A stretch of DNA of 64,000 bases from a virus. The position numbers and the translations under genes were made by a program. Location of the stretch: positions 1-64,000 of the IMG/VR virus record IMGVR_UViG_3300035169_000087; one strand, written 5' to 3'. Below the pieces are notes generated by a model, which was given only the letters and a program-made list of their open reading frames with translations, did no database searches and had not been told where the DNA came from. Of this stretch, positions 32,883-41,354 are shown piece by piece. Numbering within the stretch: the stretch's first letter is position 1; every line of letters begins with the position of its first letter.

Positions 32883-34195
32883 CGGACCGCACACCCCCGC
32901 AGGACCTCGACGCCGAGATGGCCACACTCGGCGGGATGCTCGGCTACCAGCGGGCCATCGCCGAGGTCTCCGAGATCCTGATCCCCGCCGACTTTTACAA
33001 GCCCGCCAACGAATTGATCTACGCGGCGATGCTCGATCTGGACACGGCCGGGCAGCCCGTCGACTCGCTCACCGTCGTCGCGGAACTCGACCGGCGAAAC
33101 GAGCTGACCCGGGCCGGCGGCGCGCCGTACGTGCACCAGCTCGGCGCGTTCATCACCACCGCGGCGTCTGTGCTGTGGCACGCGCAGATCGTCCGTGACG
33201 TGGCCACCCGCCGGCGCATCATCGACGTCGGTACGCGCATCGCGCAGATGGGCTACGAGACCGACGACGCCTCGGATCTCGCGGAGATCGTGGACCGGGC
33301 GCAGGCCGAGGCGAACGCGATCAGCGAGCGCGCCGCCCGCGAGGATGACCCGACGGTGCGCGACGCGGCGGACGAGATCGTCGATGAACTGAAGAACGGC
33401 GTGGGGACGGGGTTGCAGACCGGGTTCCGGGATCTGGACCGGCTCACGCACGGACTGCAACCCGGACAGATGATCATCGTTGCGGCGCGGCCCGGCATGG
33501 GCAAATCAACCCTCGGACTCGACATCGTCCGGCACGTCTCCATCAAACGCGGACTGCCCTCGGTGTTCTTCTCCCTGGAGATGAACCGCAAGGAACTAGT
33601 GCGCCGCGCCATCTCGGCCGAGGGCAGCATCCCGCTGCACCACATGGCGCCCAACTGCATGAACCAGGACGACTGGCGGCGCCTGGAGCAGGTCTACGAG
33701 CGGGTCGTGCGCGCACCGATCACCGTGAACGACCGGCACGACCTGACGGTGATGCGGATGCGCTCCGAAGCCCGGCGCCTGAAGCAGACCACCGGCCTGG
33801 AACTGGCGGTCGTGGACTACGCGCAGCTCGCGCAGTCCGGCAGTTCGCGCAGGCATGAGAACCGACAGACCGAGGTCACGGAGATCTCCCGTCTGCTCAA
33901 GCTGCTCGGCAAGGAGCTGGGCATCCCGGTAGTGGTGCTCGCGCAGCTGAACCGGGGGCCGACGCAGCGCGCGGACAAGCGCCCGGTGATGAGCGACCTG
34001 CGCGAGTCCGGTTCCCTCGAGCAGGACGCCGATGTGGTTCTCCTGCTGCACCGCGAGGACGAATACGAGACCGAGTCCCCGCGTGCCGGCGAGGCGGACT
34101 TCATCGTGGACAAGCACCGCAACGGCCCGAAGGCCACGATCACGGTCGCGTTCCAAGGCCACTACAGCCGCTTCGTGGACATGGCCCAGGCATGA
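32879..34195 (+). CDS. dnaB: Replicative DNA helicase, DnaB family
   Basis: 438 residues, ATG in ATGA overlap. N-terminal domain (EMATLGGMLGYQRAIAEV, FYKPANELIYAAM), linker, then RecA-like motor. Walker A is AARPGMGKST, followed by FFSLEMNRKEL, Walker B ELAVVDYAQL, QLNRGPTQRADKRP and SDLRESGSLEQDADVV with the arginine-finger region. It unwinds phage DNA at forks. Residue order and length fit DnaB fully. Confidence 0.95.
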   Translation: MTDRTPPQDLDAEMATLGGMLGYQRAIAEVSEILIPADFYKPANELIYAAMLDLDTAGQPVDSLTVVAELDRRNELTRAGGAPYVHQLGAFITTAASVLWHAQIVRDVATRRRIIDVGTRIAQMGYETDDASDLAEIVDRAQAEANAISERAAREDDPTVRDAADEIVDELKNGVGTGLQTGFRDLDRLTHGLQPGQMIIVAARPGMGKSTLGLDIVRHVSIKRGLPSVFFSLEMNRKELVRRAISAEGSIPLHHMAPNCMNQDDWRRLEQVYERVVRAPITVNDRHDLTVMRMRSEARRLKQTTGLELAVVDYAQLAQSGSSRRHENRQTEVTEISRLLKLLGKELGIPVVVLAQLNRGPTQRADKRPVMSDLRESGSLEQDADVVLLLHREDEYETESPRAGEADFIVDKHRNGPKATITVAFQGHYSRFVDMAQA

Positions 34196-34386
34196 GCGCG
34201 CCCACGACGTGCGACGACGCACCGACCGCCGAGGACTTCCTCGAGGAGGCCGCGGCCCGGCTTGACCGGCTTGCGCAGCGCGGCATGACTCCCGGCTCGG
34301 ACATCTACGAGTTGTGGCGTGTCCTCGCCCAGCTCACCGCCGCACTACGCGCCATGGCCGGCCCGCCAACCGCGGCCGAAGCCTGA
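34192..34386 (+). CDS. Small helical protein after DnaB
   Basis: 64 residues, ATG in ATGA overlap. Acidic helical sequence (EDFLEEAAARLDRLAQRG). No function evident. A 68-base gap follows. Confidence 0.55.
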   Translation: MSAPTTCDDAPTAEDFLEEAAARLDRLAQRGMTPGSDIYELWRVLAQLTAALRAMAGPPTAAEA

Positions 34387-34454
34387 CCTCACCTGTCCCA
34401 GACGGCCGCCCCACCACACCCGCGAAACCAGCCCGCACAACACGAAGGATAGCG

Positions 34455-34790
34455 ATGACCAGCAACGATACCGCCGCAACGAAGTCCACTGAGACCCGCT
34501 CCGAGAGCGACAACGCCGACAAGGCCAACGCCCAGGGCCCGCGTACCGGGCGCTGCGCCAAATGCTCGCGGCTCCTGCCGCTGTTCGCGTTCGAGATCGT
34601 CACCTCCAGCTTCCACGCCATCGAGTCCCGCACCGTGTGGCTGTGCGTCCGCGACTGGTCCGAGGCGAAGGGCATGGACGAGCGCGACGCGGACGCCGAG
34701 GACTGGGACTACTGGCTGCCGCGCCGCCGCGAGGGCTGGAACGAGTTCGCGGCGGCCAGCACGACGATCGTCACGGCGGTGTCCCGATGA
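34455..34790 (+). CDS. Small zinc-binding-type protein
   Basis: 111 residues from ATG with GAAGGA upstream. An N-terminal Ser/Thr-rich stretch precedes CAKCSRLLPLFAF; only one CxxC pair plus a later Cys are present. The next gene starts with the same MTSN codons. Function unknown. Confidence 0.55.
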   Translation: MTSNDTAATKSTETRSESDNADKANAQGPRTGRCAKCSRLLPLFAFEIVTSSFHAIESRTVWLCVRDWSEAKGMDERDADAEDWDYWLPRRREGWNEFAAASTTIVTAVSR

Positions 34791-35482
34791 CCAGCAACGA
34801 GACCAGCCTCGCGAAGATCCTCGACGACCTCGAAGCCGACGCCGTTGAGGGCTGCACCCTCGAAACGGTCGTGCTGTACGGCACGTACACCGACGGGCGC
34901 GGCGGCTACGCAGGGAACCTTCGCCGCTCCCTCACGCCCAGCGACCTGCGCGCGATCGCCACCGGGAACGCGGAACTCCGTGCACGACTCGACCAACTCA
35001 CCGACCGCGTCGTCACTGCCGAAGAGAAGAACCAGGACGACACCGGGCTCGCCCGCGAGAACACCGAGTTGCGCCGTCAGCTCGCCGACACACCCACCAG
35101 CGAAGCCGCGGTCGCGAAGCTGCGCGAATGGGTGCCCGACTATGAGGCGGGCGCGTCGCACATCGCGATGCCGGTCGCCACCGCCCGCAAACTGCTCGAC
35201 GTCGTGGACCGCGCCGAGAACGCACGCGACCAGATCGCCGGTCAGCTCGCCGAGGCACGCAACCTGCTGGCCGCGTCGGGCCGCGCGGAAGCGATCGCGA
35301 CCGCGCTGCGCATGTACGCCGACAAGCTCGACGCCGTTCCCCTGGAGTGCACTGCGCTGACCGGTCCCGTCTGGTACGGGCAGGGCTGGCGTGACGCGGT
35401 GAACCACCTGCGGGACCTGACGGACGGGCTGAGGACGGAGCCGGTCGCGGCGCGTGGACCGGACGCCGGGAGCGCCACGTGA
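34787..35482 (+). CDS. Coiled-coil protein of unknown function
   Basis: 231 residues, ATG in ATGA overlap. Residues 60-110 and 145-170 are heptad-like (NAELRARLDQLTDRVV, RAENARDQIAGQLAEARN). The C-terminal part has WYGQGWRDAVNHLRDL. Possibly structural or regulatory; nothing specific recognised. Confidence 0.6.
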   Translation: MTSNETSLAKILDDLEADAVEGCTLETVVLYGTYTDGRGGYAGNLRRSLTPSDLRAIATGNAELRARLDQLTDRVVTAEEKNQDDTGLARENTELRRQLADTPTSEAAVAKLREWVPDYEAGASHIAMPVATARKLLDVVDRAENARDQIAGQLAEARNLLAASGRAEAIATALRMYADKLDAVPLECTALTGPVWYGQGWRDAVNHLRDLTDGLRTEPVAARGPDAGSAT

Positions 35483-36255
35483 CCGCGCCCTACTTCGACG
35501 ACGGCCAGGTGCAGCTGTACCTCGGCGATGTCCGCGAGATCCTGCCGCAACTCGGAATCGCCGCCGATGTGATCGTCACTGACTGCCCGTACGGCGTCAC
35601 CAGCCACAAATGGGACCGGTGGGTCGAGAACTGGCCCACCCTGGCCGCGTCCGCCGCCCCCGCCATGTGGGCGTTCGGCACCCTCGGGATGTTCATGGCC
35701 CACGCCGCCGAGTTCAAGTCAGCGGGCTGGAAGCTCTCCCACGACGTGGTCGACGTGATCTGGGAGAAGCACAACCCCTCCGGCCCGGACGCCGACCGGT
35801 TCCGGCGCATCCATGAGCAGGCCGGGCTGTTCTACCGCGGCCCGTGGTCCGGGGTGCACCACGAGCCGCAGCGCATCACCACCGGCGTCGTGGAGCGCGG
35901 CCGGGTCATCGCGAGCCACAAGGACATCGGACACCGCAGCGCGTACACCGGCAGGGCCGACTGGGAGGACGACGGCACGCGGCTGCAGGTCTCGGTGATC
36001 CGCGCGCGGTCGATGCACCGGATGGGCAATATCGCGCCAACGCAGAAGCCGACGTCCGTGCTGGAGCAGTTGATCCGGTACAGCTGCCCGCGCGGCGGGA
36101 TGGTCCTGGACTTGTTCGCGGGTTCGGCCTCGACGCTGGTCGCGGCGCGGGCGTGCGGGCGCCGTGGGGCCGGCATCGAGGGCGACGAGGCGCAGATCGA
36201 GAAGGCCGCGATGCGCCTGTCGCAGGGCGTGCTGGACCTGGGCGGTGCGGCGTGA
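35479..36255 (+). CDS. DNA methyltransferase, beta-type (N6-adenine or N4-cytosine)
   Basis: 258 residues from GTG overlap. Catalytic motif IV comes first (VIVTDCPYG, a DPPY variant with Cys). The AdoMet-binding motif I is near the end (GGMVLDLFAGSASTLVAA) after the QKPTSVLEQLI helix. The motif order IV-to-I defines the beta class. Probably anti-restriction, alongside the C5 enzyme. Confidence 0.85.
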   Translation: MTAPYFDDGQVQLYLGDVREILPQLGIAADVIVTDCPYGVTSHKWDRWVENWPTLAASAAPAMWAFGTLGMFMAHAAEFKSAGWKLSHDVVDVIWEKHNPSGPDADRFRRIHEQAGLFYRGPWSGVHHEPQRITTGVVERGRVIASHKDIGHRSAYTGRADWEDDGTRLQVSVIRARSMHRMGNIAPTQKPTSVLEQLIRYSCPRGGMVLDLFAGSASTLVAARACGRRGAGIEGDEAQIEKAAMRLSQGVLDLGGAA

Positions 36256-36434
36256 CGTACCGCCGCCCGTCCCCCACCGTCCCGGCCGTGGCCCCACGCC
36301 GCCCGGTGTTCGCGCTCAACACCCCGACCGGCCCGTGCGCCCGCTGCCGCCAGCCGCACCACCGCTACGGGCCCGGCGGGCAGCCGCTGTGCCCCACATG
36401 CCGCCCGCCCGCAGCCAAGCCGTCCGCCGCCTGA
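36252..36434 (+). CDS. Small zinc-finger protein
   Basis: 60 residues from GTG overlap. Pro/Arg-rich with CARCRQPHH and CPTC, forming one zinc ribbon. Confidence 0.55.
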   Translation: MTYRRPSPTVPAVAPRRPVFALNTPTGPCARCRQPHHRYGPGGQPLCPTCRPPAAKPSAA

Positions 36435-36471
36435 TCCACACGCTGTGCACAACGACCGACAGGAGAACCCG

Positions 36472-37197
36472 ATGAACGACACCAGCAAGGCCACCGCCAC
36501 CCAGGAGCCCGAGTGGATCGACGACGGGCACCAGGTGCGCGTCACCCTCGACTACGCCCAGTTCACCTTCGCCGTCATCTGCCCGTCAGACGGTGTCGAC
36601 CTGACCGGCAAGGGCTGGGCCGACCTCCCGGCGTGCCGCCGCGCCGGAGACGACGACGGCAACCCCGACCCCGGCAAGTCGCCCACCGCGACCTGCGGGC
36701 TGGCGATGCTCGCCACGGAGTTCGCGACCGACGAGTTCTTCGACGAGAAGGCGCCCGCGTTCGAGGTGGTCTCGCCGTTCCCGGTCGAGTACCACTTCGG
36801 CTGGGACGGCGACGCGGTGTACGTGCGGCCGAAGACCCAGCCGGAGAGCGACGAGGCTAAGCGCCTGCTGATCGCCGATGCGTCCGCGTACCTCGCCGTG
36901 ATCCACCGGCACGCGAACCGTCACGACGTGCTCGGCGTTGACCTCGGCTGCGCCGGGTGCGCGCTGCTCGACCGGATCGAAGCCGAACCCGAGCTGCCGT
37001 TCACGCCGGTGGCGCGCGATGACCGGCACTTCTCCCCCGGCTACCGGGGTGAGATCCCGAACCACCTCGGCCGCGCGGAAACCTGCGTGTTCCCGGAGTG
37101 CCGCACCGCACAGAGCCAGCACGAGGCTGTCGCGGACATTCAGGACCTCACGTACGAGCTGTTCGCCGACCGCGACAGCCGGGACGGGGACGCGTGA
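36472..37197 (+). CDS. Unknown acidic protein
   Basis: 241 residues; ATG 36472 has AGGAG upstream and is preferred over an earlier in-frame ATG. Asp/Glu-rich with scattered Cys (FAVICPSDG, ATCGLAM, LGCAGCALLD, CVFPEC). No family recognised. The WhiB gene starts on its stop (TGATG). Confidence 0.6.
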   Translation: MNDTSKATATQEPEWIDDGHQVRVTLDYAQFTFAVICPSDGVDLTGKGWADLPACRRAGDDDGNPDPGKSPTATCGLAMLATEFATDEFFDEKAPAFEVVSPFPVEYHFGWDGDAVYVRPKTQPESDEAKRLLIADASAYLAVIHRHANRHDVLGVDLGCAGCALLDRIEAEPELPFTPVARDDRHFSPGYRGEIPNHLGRAETCVFPECRTAQSQHEAVADIQDLTYELFADRDSRDGDA

Positions 37198-37568
37198 TGA
37201 CGCACACCGCGGCCGTCCCGTGGGCGAACACCCCACGCCCCCGCACCAGCCCGCCGAGCTCCGTCACCCGCGCCAAGTTCACCGACACCGAACCGGCCGG
37301 CGAGAACTGGCGACACCGTGCCGAGTGCGTGAATGAGGACCCTGAGTTGTTCTTCCCGATCGGGAACACCGGCCCAGCGCTCCTGCAGATCGAAGACGCG
37401 AAGGCCGTGTGCCGTCGCTGCGACGTGATCGACCGCTGCCTGACGTGGGCGCTGGAGTCCGGACAGGATCACGGCGTCGCGGGAGGCGCGAGCGAGGACG
37501 AGCGCCGGACCATGAAGCGCCGGGAGTCCCGCCGCCGCCAGCAAGACGCAAGGCGTGACGCCGCATGA
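37197..37568 (+). CDS. whiB: WhiB-family iron-sulfur transcription factor
   Basis: 123 residues. Four conserved Cys (44, 72, 75, 81) in WRHRAEC ... CRRCDVIDRC, followed by CLTWALE, which bind a 4Fe-4S cluster in this family. The turn normally GVWGG is GVAGG here (93-97), and the C-terminus is basic (MKRRESRRRQQ). In host WhiB proteins that Trp packs against the principal sigma factor. Phage WhiB proteins can repress host whiB genes; the role here is inferred. Confidence 0.85.
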   Translation: MTHTAAVPWANTPRPRTSPPSSVTRAKFTDTEPAGENWRHRAECVNEDPELFFPIGNTGPALLQIEDAKAVCRRCDVIDRCLTWALESGQDHGVAGGASEDERRTMKRRESRRRQQDARRDAA

Positions 37569-38071
37569 CCGCCCCGACGGACGCGCCGGCCGCGACCGAC
37601 GACCTGCACGGCAAACCCCTGACCGCCCGCGAAGTACAGATCCTGCGGCTACTCGCCGACGGACACACCGACCCGAGCATCGCCACCGCGCTGCACCTCT
37701 CGCCGAACACCGTCAAAGCCCACATGCGCCGGATCTTCATCAAGCTCGGGGCGCGGTCCCGCGCCAACGCCGTTTCGCTCGGCTACCTGCAGCGCGTCCT
37801 GCTCGTGCCGGGGCCGGTGGCGGTCAAGGCGTTCCCGCGGGTGAGCGAGCAGGCGGTGCTGGTGCGCCGCTGGGTGTCCACGGGCAAGGCGCAGATCGTG
37901 CGGCGGGGCGCGGGTTTGACGCGGGCTCAGGTGGCGGCGGACTGCGGGGTCACCGGGGCGGTGGTCGCGGGCTGGGAGACCGGTGTGGGGCGGCCGTCGG
38001 GTGAGCCGTTGGAGGCGTACTACCGGGCGCTGGTGGCGATGGCTCAGGCCGCGGAAGAGCGGGCCGCGTGA
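37565..38071 (+). CDS. LuxR-type HTH fused to a second HTH
   Basis: 168 residues, ATG in ATGA overlap. LuxR/GerE HTH at 17-75 (LTAREVQILRLLADGHTDPS, TVKAHMRRIFIKLGARSR). A C-terminal XRE-like HTH is at 115-150 (LTRAQVAADCGVTGAVVAGWE). Two DNA-binding domains in one small protein, next to WhiB, suggest a regulatory module. No receiver domain. Confidence 0.75.
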   Translation: MTAPTDAPAATDDLHGKPLTAREVQILRLLADGHTDPSIATALHLSPNTVKAHMRRIFIKLGARSRANAVSLGYLQRVLLVPGPVAVKAFPRVSEQAVLVRRWVSTGKAQIVRRGAGLTRAQVAADCGVTGAVVAGWETGVGRPSGEPLEAYYRALVAMAQAAEERAA

Positions 38072-38285
38072 GCGTGGCGGGCGGCAGTCAGGGGGCGCGG
38101 AGCTCTCACAGCCCCGTAGAGCCTCTGGCGCGAAGCCACTCAAGCCTGTTTAGGCGTAAGCGAGTCCAGGCCGCCTACGGCCCGCACAGCCCGCTTCTCG
38201 GCGGTCGAAACCGCCATTCGCTCGGTGCAGCCGCAACCCGACAGCCCCGACAAGCCCCAAATGCACACAATCCGGAAGGACCCCA
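38072..38285 (+). other. Non-coding gap with hairpins
   Basis: No convincing gene in 214 bases. It contains a perfect 6-bp stem with CGAA loop (GGCGGT 38200-38205, ACCGCC 38210-38215) and a small TGGC...GCCA hairpin upstream. May hold a promoter or processing site for the next regulator; a frame from GTG 38068 lacks protein character. Confidence 0.4.
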
Positions 38286-38369
38286 GTGACGCAACCCCTC
38301 GAAGCCGCCCCCGCCACGCTCGCCGCCGTCCAGATGGGCCACCACGAGACCGACAGGAGCGACCGGTGA
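38286..38369 (+). CDS. 27-residue mini-ORF before LuxR gene
   Basis: GTG 38286 has GGAAGGA upstream and its stop overlaps the next GTG (GTGA). Encodes MTQPLEAAPATLAAVQMGHH and seven more residues. A leader peptide or coupling ORF is likely. Confidence 0.35.
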   Translation: MTQPLEAAPATLAAVQMGHHETDRSDR

Positions 38370-38698
38370 CCAGCCTCACGCCCGACCTGCTCGCCGCGTG
38401 GCCCGCACGCCCCGGCGCACCAGTCCTGATCGCAGACGCGGTCCTGGACGCCGTCCGCCACGGACACATCCCCCCGCACACCACCCCACCCGAACCGGCC
38501 CGCGGGCCACTGACCCCGCGCCAGCACCAGGTCCTCATGCTGCTCATGCGCGGACACACCAAGGCACGGATCGGGGCCGAGCTCGGGATCGCCGAGGACA
38601 CGGTGCGCAACCTGGTGCGGCAGGCGTACGAGCGGCTGGGCGCCCACAACCGGGTGCAGGCCGCGATCGCGCTCGGGATGCTCGGAGGCGAGCGGTGA
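38366..38698 (+). CDS. LuxR-type HTH regulator
   Basis: 110 residues from GTG. HTH at about 50-105 (LTPRQHQVLMLLMRGHTKAR, EDTVRNLVRQAYERLGAHNR). The second LuxR-type protein within 1 kb; the DNA-binding domain is similar to that at 37565. Confidence 0.7.
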   Translation: MTSLTPDLLAAWPARPGAPVLIADAVLDAVRHGHIPPHTTPPEPARGPLTPRQHQVLMLLMRGHTKARIGAELGIAEDTVRNLVRQAYERLGAHNRVQAAIALGMLGGER

Positions 38699-39114
38699 CC
38701 GGCGACCTGCGCATGCGGATCGCCCGCGCCCTGGCCGACCACGCACAAGCCGACCTCGCACTGGACGCGCACCACTACGGCCCCGAGAAGTGGCTGTGCT
38801 GCGCCGACGCCGTACTCGCCGCGCTCCCGGACAGCCCCGACGACCTCGACCAGCTCATCCGCGAGCAAGCCGCCGCAGATCCGCGATTCGCAACCGGCTA
38901 CATCGAAGCCCAGTACTCGGCGCGCCTGCGTGCCCTCGATGACCTGTTGGCCGCCGTGTGGCTGTTCATCGACTGGCGGCACGTCACGGAGCGGCTGACG
39001 GCCGAGCAGAGGACGTTGTTCGCCGACGCGGTCGAGGCATCCAGCGCGCGCATCGCGCAGGCCGATCCGACGTATGGCGAGCCCGTGATGACGGACCGGT
39101 GGTGGCAGCCGTGA
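38695..39114 (+). CDS. Unknown helical protein
   Basis: 139 residues from GTG overlap. Mostly helical (IARALADHAQADLALDAHHY, LIREQAAADPRFATGYIEA). No motif recognised. Confidence 0.6.
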   Translation: MTGDLRMRIARALADHAQADLALDAHHYGPEKWLCCADAVLAALPDSPDDLDQLIREQAAADPRFATGYIEAQYSARLRALDDLLAAVWLFIDWRHVTERLTAEQRTLFADAVEASSARIAQADPTYGEPVMTDRWWQP

Positions 39115-39218
39115 CGTTGCATGTGGCCGCGCGTCTGCTGTGCGCTGTGGCGTCCGGCGTGTTCACCGGGCAAGTCGCGTGGATGCTCACCGGCGCGGCG
39201 AAAGGCGGCCGACCTTGA
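39111..39218 (+). CDS. 35-residue membrane peptide
   Basis: GTG overlaps the previous stop. One hydrophobic span (LLCAVASGVFTGQVAWML) with a basic end. Confidence 0.45.
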   Translation: MTLHVAARLLCAVASGVFTGQVAWMLTGAAKGGRP

Positions 39219-39670
39219 GCGACTACTGGCACGAGCAGCGCTACGACGACGCGTTCTTCGCGATCCACAGCCGAATGCCCGGCGAGCCCAAGCCCAAGCC
39301 GACCCGCATCCTGATCACCGGCAGTCGCGACTACACCAGCGTCCACGCCATGCGCACCGTCCTACGCGCCATCCTCGACGAACACGGCCAACACGCCGTC
39401 ATCGTCCACGGCGACGCACGCGGAGCCGACCGCCTCGCCGCCCAGATCGCCGAAGCCTTCGGCATGAAAACCGAGCCGTGGCCGGCCGACTGGGACCGGC
39501 GCGGCAAAGCCGCCGGGTTCATCCGCAACCAGGCGATGGTCGACGCAGGCGCGGACCTGTGCCTGGCGTTCCTCGTCGCAGGACTGCCGTGCAAGGGCAC
39601 GCGGGACTGTGCTCACCGCGCGGAAAAGGCAGGCATCCCGGTTCGCTGGCACACGCAGGGTGCGCGGTGA
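39215..39670 (+). CDS. SLOG/YspA-like nucleotide-binding protein (DUF2493)
   Basis: 151 residues from TTG overlap (TTGA). Signature of the YspA SLOG group: RILITGSRDYTS, VIVHGDARGADRLAAQIA, WPADWDRRGKAAGFIRNQAM. SLOG domains bind nucleotide-derived ligands; some serve in phage-defence systems. In phages the function is unknown. Confidence 0.8.
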   Translation: MSDYWHEQRYDDAFFAIHSRMPGEPKPKPTRILITGSRDYTSVHAMRTVLRAILDEHGQHAVIVHGDARGADRLAAQIAEAFGMKTEPWPADWDRRGKAAGFIRNQAMVDAGADLCLAFLVAGLPCKGTRDCAHRAEKAGIPVRWHTQGAR

Positions 39671-39789
39671 CGCGCCGCAAGCGTTGGCGTCCGCCCTGGC
39701 CGGTGCAGCTCGCCGGGGTGTTCGCCGCGTGCGCGGCAGCGGCGCTCACGTGGACCGAGGCGCTACGGCTACTGGGGATGCGGCGGTGA
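39667..39789 (+). CDS. 40-residue membrane peptide
   Basis: GTG overlaps the SLOG stop. Basic N-terminus (TRRKRWRPPW) and one span (VQLAGVFAACAAAALTWTEA). Confidence 0.45.
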   Translation: MTRRKRWRPPWPVQLAGVFAACAAAALTWTEALRLLGMRR

Positions 39790-39794
39790 GCGGG

Positions 39795-40013
39795 TCAGGA
39801 CTCGGCGCGCTTCGGGGTGCGCACGTACCGCTCGTTCGGTGGGATGCCGTGGTCGCGGGCGATGTTGCGGATCGTCGTGTACGTGTACTCGGCGCGTTTG
39901 GCCACGTCAGTTGGCCGGTCGCCGCATTGCAGGGCAGCGACGATCTCGGCTTCGAGGTCTCTGCGCGCACGGTCGAGCCGGGCGCGGGCGCGCTTGATCG
40001 GATCGTCGGTCAT
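39795..40013 (-). CDS. Small HTH regulator, divergent
   Basis: 72 residues; ATG 40013 preferred over the longer frame, whose extra N-terminus crosses the operator repeats. Coil (IKRARARLDRARRDLEAEI) followed by an HTH-like part (DVAKRAEYTYTTIRNIARDH). Transcribed away from the gene at 40154 across a repeat-bearing gap, so probably autoregulatory. Confidence 0.6.
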   Translation of the reverse strand: MTDDPIKRARARLDRARRDLEAEIVAALQCGDRPTDVAKRAEYTYTTIRNIARDHGIPPNERYVRTPKRAES

Positions 40014-40026
40014 GCAACAGAGGGTA

Positions 40027-40116
40027 GCGCAAGGAAGTGTTGCAAGAAAGGCGTGCGAAGTGGTTGCGATCAACAGGCCATCCCGCTAGTTTTAGTTGCG
40101 CAAGGAAGTTACGCAA
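40027..40116. promoter_or_regulatory. Operator repeats between divergent genes
   Basis: GCGCAAGGAAGT occurs at 40027-40038 and 40098-40109. The second copy lies in the inverted repeat TTGCG-N11-CGCAA (40096-40116). The gap (40014-40153) is AT-richer than the neighbouring genes. Probable binding sites of the regulator at 39795-40013. Confidence 0.5.
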
Positions 40117-40153
40117 TGCAACGTCGCTAAGGCGACGCGGAGGGGAACCCGAG

Positions 40154-40519
40154 ATGATCACGCTGAGCCTGCCGAAGCCCCAGGACCACCTGCCCAAGCA
40201 GCCCCACCGCACCACCGGCAAGCCCGGCACCCCCTGGCAGCGCGCAGTCGCCGCCTACCGCAACCGGTCCGTGCTCACCGCCGCTGGATACCTCGCCTCC
40301 ATCGGGGCGGACGCCGAGACGATCCGCAGGTTCGCCAGTTCCTTCGGCCGCAAGGTCGCGCAGGCCTACCGGGCCGCGACCGGCAGCGAGCCGACGCGCA
40401 ACGGACTGGCGCTCGTGCGCGGCCAGCTGATGCGGGTGTTCGCGTACGGCGACCGCGCCCTGTTGGCTTCCGTGGCCCGCGACTACCACGCCACCGCCGC
40501 ACTCGCGGAGGTCGCCTAG
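40154..40519 (+). CDS. Unknown basic protein
   Basis: 121 residues from ATG with GGAGGGGA upstream. Contains helices (IRRFASSFGRKVAQAYRAA) and may bind DNA. First gene of a new rightward operon behind the divergent operator. Confidence 0.6.
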   Translation: MITLSLPKPQDHLPKQPHRTTGKPGTPWQRAVAAYRNRSVLTAAGYLASIGADAETIRRFASSFGRKVAQAYRAATGSEPTRNGLALVRGQLMRVFAYGDRALLASVARDYHATAALAEVA

Positions 40520-40543
40520 ACCAACTTCAACGAGATCGCCGCG

Positions 40544-40879
40544 ATGCCGATGGATCAGCGACGCGAAGCCGTTGCCGCCATCGACGTGAACGCGCTTCCG
40601 GCCGAAGATCAGCAGGCGCTCGTCGCGGCCGTCATGGCTCCCGAACCGCCGAAGCCGCAGCCCGACGCTCTCCCGCACATTCGCGCCCGCATCCCACTCA
40701 AGCGCGGCAACGGCTTCTACCGGCCCACCTACGGCCCGAGCGAGAACGGTTCGCGCACTCTGTGCGGCGCGCCCGCCGGACTCGACTTCACCTTCGCCGA
40801 GGCGCGCAACCTGGGCGAGAAGCCGGTGTGCCCGGCATGCAAGACCATCCGCGCCGCAGCCAAGAACGGAGCTTCCTGA
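40544..40879 (+). CDS. Small protein with Cys pair
   Basis: 111 residues from ATG. FYRPTYGPSENGSRTLCG and a late CPACKTIRAA suggest a metal site built from three Cys. Resembles small actinophage proteins without known role. Confidence 0.6.
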   Translation: MPMDQRREAVAAIDVNALPAEDQQALVAAVMAPEPPKPQPDALPHIRARIPLKRGNGFYRPTYGPSENGSRTLCGAPAGLDFTFAEARNLGEKPVCPACKTIRAAAKNGAS

Positions 40880-41352
40880 TGACCGACCCCACGACGCCCG
40901 ACCCGCTGCACTTCGACCCGACCGAGTTCTCACACATCGTCGTGGACGGACCCAACGCCGAGGAGACCTGGACCACGGCGCAGTGGAACGACTACATCGA
41001 CCGGTGCAAGGACCCGAAGACCGGCGGCGAAATCATCTTCAAGGTCGTGCGGCTGGTACCCGCCGCGGCCACCGAACAGATCACCCTGGACGCGCTCTAC
41101 GCCGCCGACGGTATCCAGCTCGACTTCGAGGCGCTGCGCCGCTACTTCCACCGCGCCGTGACCTACGCGCTTCCGCACGCAACCGGAAGCTCCGAGGGCT
41201 GGCGCACGGCGAAGGTCGAGCACCTCGCCGAGTGGATGGCGAATTTCCTGACCGCTGGCATCGGTCCGACGTTGCACGAGGAGGCCGTGGCCGGCGGCGT
41301 GAAGGTCGCCCGCCAGTTCCTCGCCGACGAGCGCGCCAAGAACGGAGCCTGA
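40879..41352 (+). CDS. Unknown acidic protein
   Basis: 157 residues, ATG in TGATG overlap. Mixed alpha/beta (FSHIVVDGPNAEETW, FEALRRYFHRAVTYAL). No family recognised. Directly precedes the PP2C gene. Confidence 0.6.
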   Translation: MTDPTTPDPLHFDPTEFSHIVVDGPNAEETWTTAQWNDYIDRCKDPKTGGEIIFKVVRLVPAAATEQITLDALYAADGIQLDFEALRRYFHRAVTYALPHATGSSEGWRTAKVEHLAEWMANFLTAGIGPTLHEEAVAGGVKVARQFLADERAKNGA

Positions 41353-41354
41353 CC

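Noticed and set aside
38068-38289. 73-codon frame after the LuxR gene
   Set aside because: Although it starts in a GTGA overlap, composition is Ser/Arg/His-rich without protein character; treated as non-coding.
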